A DNA stretch of 64,000 bases, taken from contig OZ012559.1 of the NCBI GenBank assembly GCA_963935595.1, positions 11,059,001 to 11,123,000 of the forward strand, given 5' to 3'. The DNA is from Schoenobius gigantellus (lineage: Eukaryota > Arthropoda > Insecta > Lepidoptera > Crambidae). Below the pieces are notes generated by a model, which was given only the letters and a program-made list of their open reading frames with translations, was not told where the DNA came from and searched no databases. Of this stretch, positions 63,914-64,000 are shown piece by piece. Numbering within the stretch: position 1 is the first letter of the stretch; each line of letters starts with the position of its first letter. The position numbers were made by a program, and so were the translations under genes.

Positions 63914-64000
63914 TTATTTATTTATTTATTTTCTGATATAGCCATACAGCCTTCAAGGCTATGTCGGCTTACAAATCTAATAACTTAATTTAGAAATTAG
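63914..64000 (-). mobile_element. LINE 3' end at the window edge
   Basis: It starts with TATTTATTTATTTATT followed by TTCTGATATAGCCATACAGC. Reversed, this is a LINE 3' UTR ending in an (AATA)n tract. The element runs off the right edge. Confidence 0.4.

Overview
The window looks like insect nuclear DNA, most probably from a moth or butterfly. Its host genes have short exons in an AT-rich background with GT..AG introns. The rest is crowded with transposon families typical of Lepidoptera: tRNA-derived SINEs, R1/Jockey/RTE/CR1-like LINE pieces, mariner, hAT and many palindromic MITEs. No bacterial, viral, CRISPR or rRNA signal was seen.

Two host genes are recognised with confidence, and they are transcribed away from each other. 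On the minus strand, 894-15383 carries eleven exons of Fcp1, the phosphatase of the RNA polymerase II C-terminal domain. It has a lipoyl-like N-terminus, a DxDxT catalytic loop, a BRCT domain and an acidic tail; all exon phases agree and the last exon(s) lie off the left edge or were not seen. On the plus strand, 19801-29996 carries the first six coding exons of the ceramide transfer protein CERT (PH domain, serine-rich linker, middle region). Its FFAT motif and START domain were not found in the remaining 34 kb. Between the two genes (15.4-19.8 kb) is a CCAAT-rich promoter stretch, a weak three-piece candidate gene, a 117-codon minus-strand ORF and a probable untranslated CERT exon next to a MITE.

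From 30 kb on the window is mostly transposons and unassigned AT-rich DNA. A GC-rich promoter-like stretch and a short first coding exon (32885-32920, plus strand) suggest another gene starts there with a very long first intron. Landmarks are: a 1.4 kb foldback element holding a LINE RNase H remnant (34045-35470); CR1-like and Jockey-like LINE tails (35.9-36.7 and 39.4-39.8 kb); a 4.5 kb R1-clade LINE with a 16-bp target duplication and three identifiable lesions (47507-51962); a nested block of inverted-repeat elements (55.3-57.5 kb); and an almost intact hAT transposon with 8-bp target duplication, perfect 15-bp terminal repeats and unusual subterminal TCTTGG arrays (57911-61535). A small hAT-like MITE follows at 62802-63158.

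The exons and transposon ends were read by eye. Homology calls rest on recognised motifs, not on searches. I did not find a clearly new biological system. The best leads are the hAT element, the unexplained promoter and exon at 32.7-32.9 kb, and the small unassigned genes between Fcp1 and CERT.
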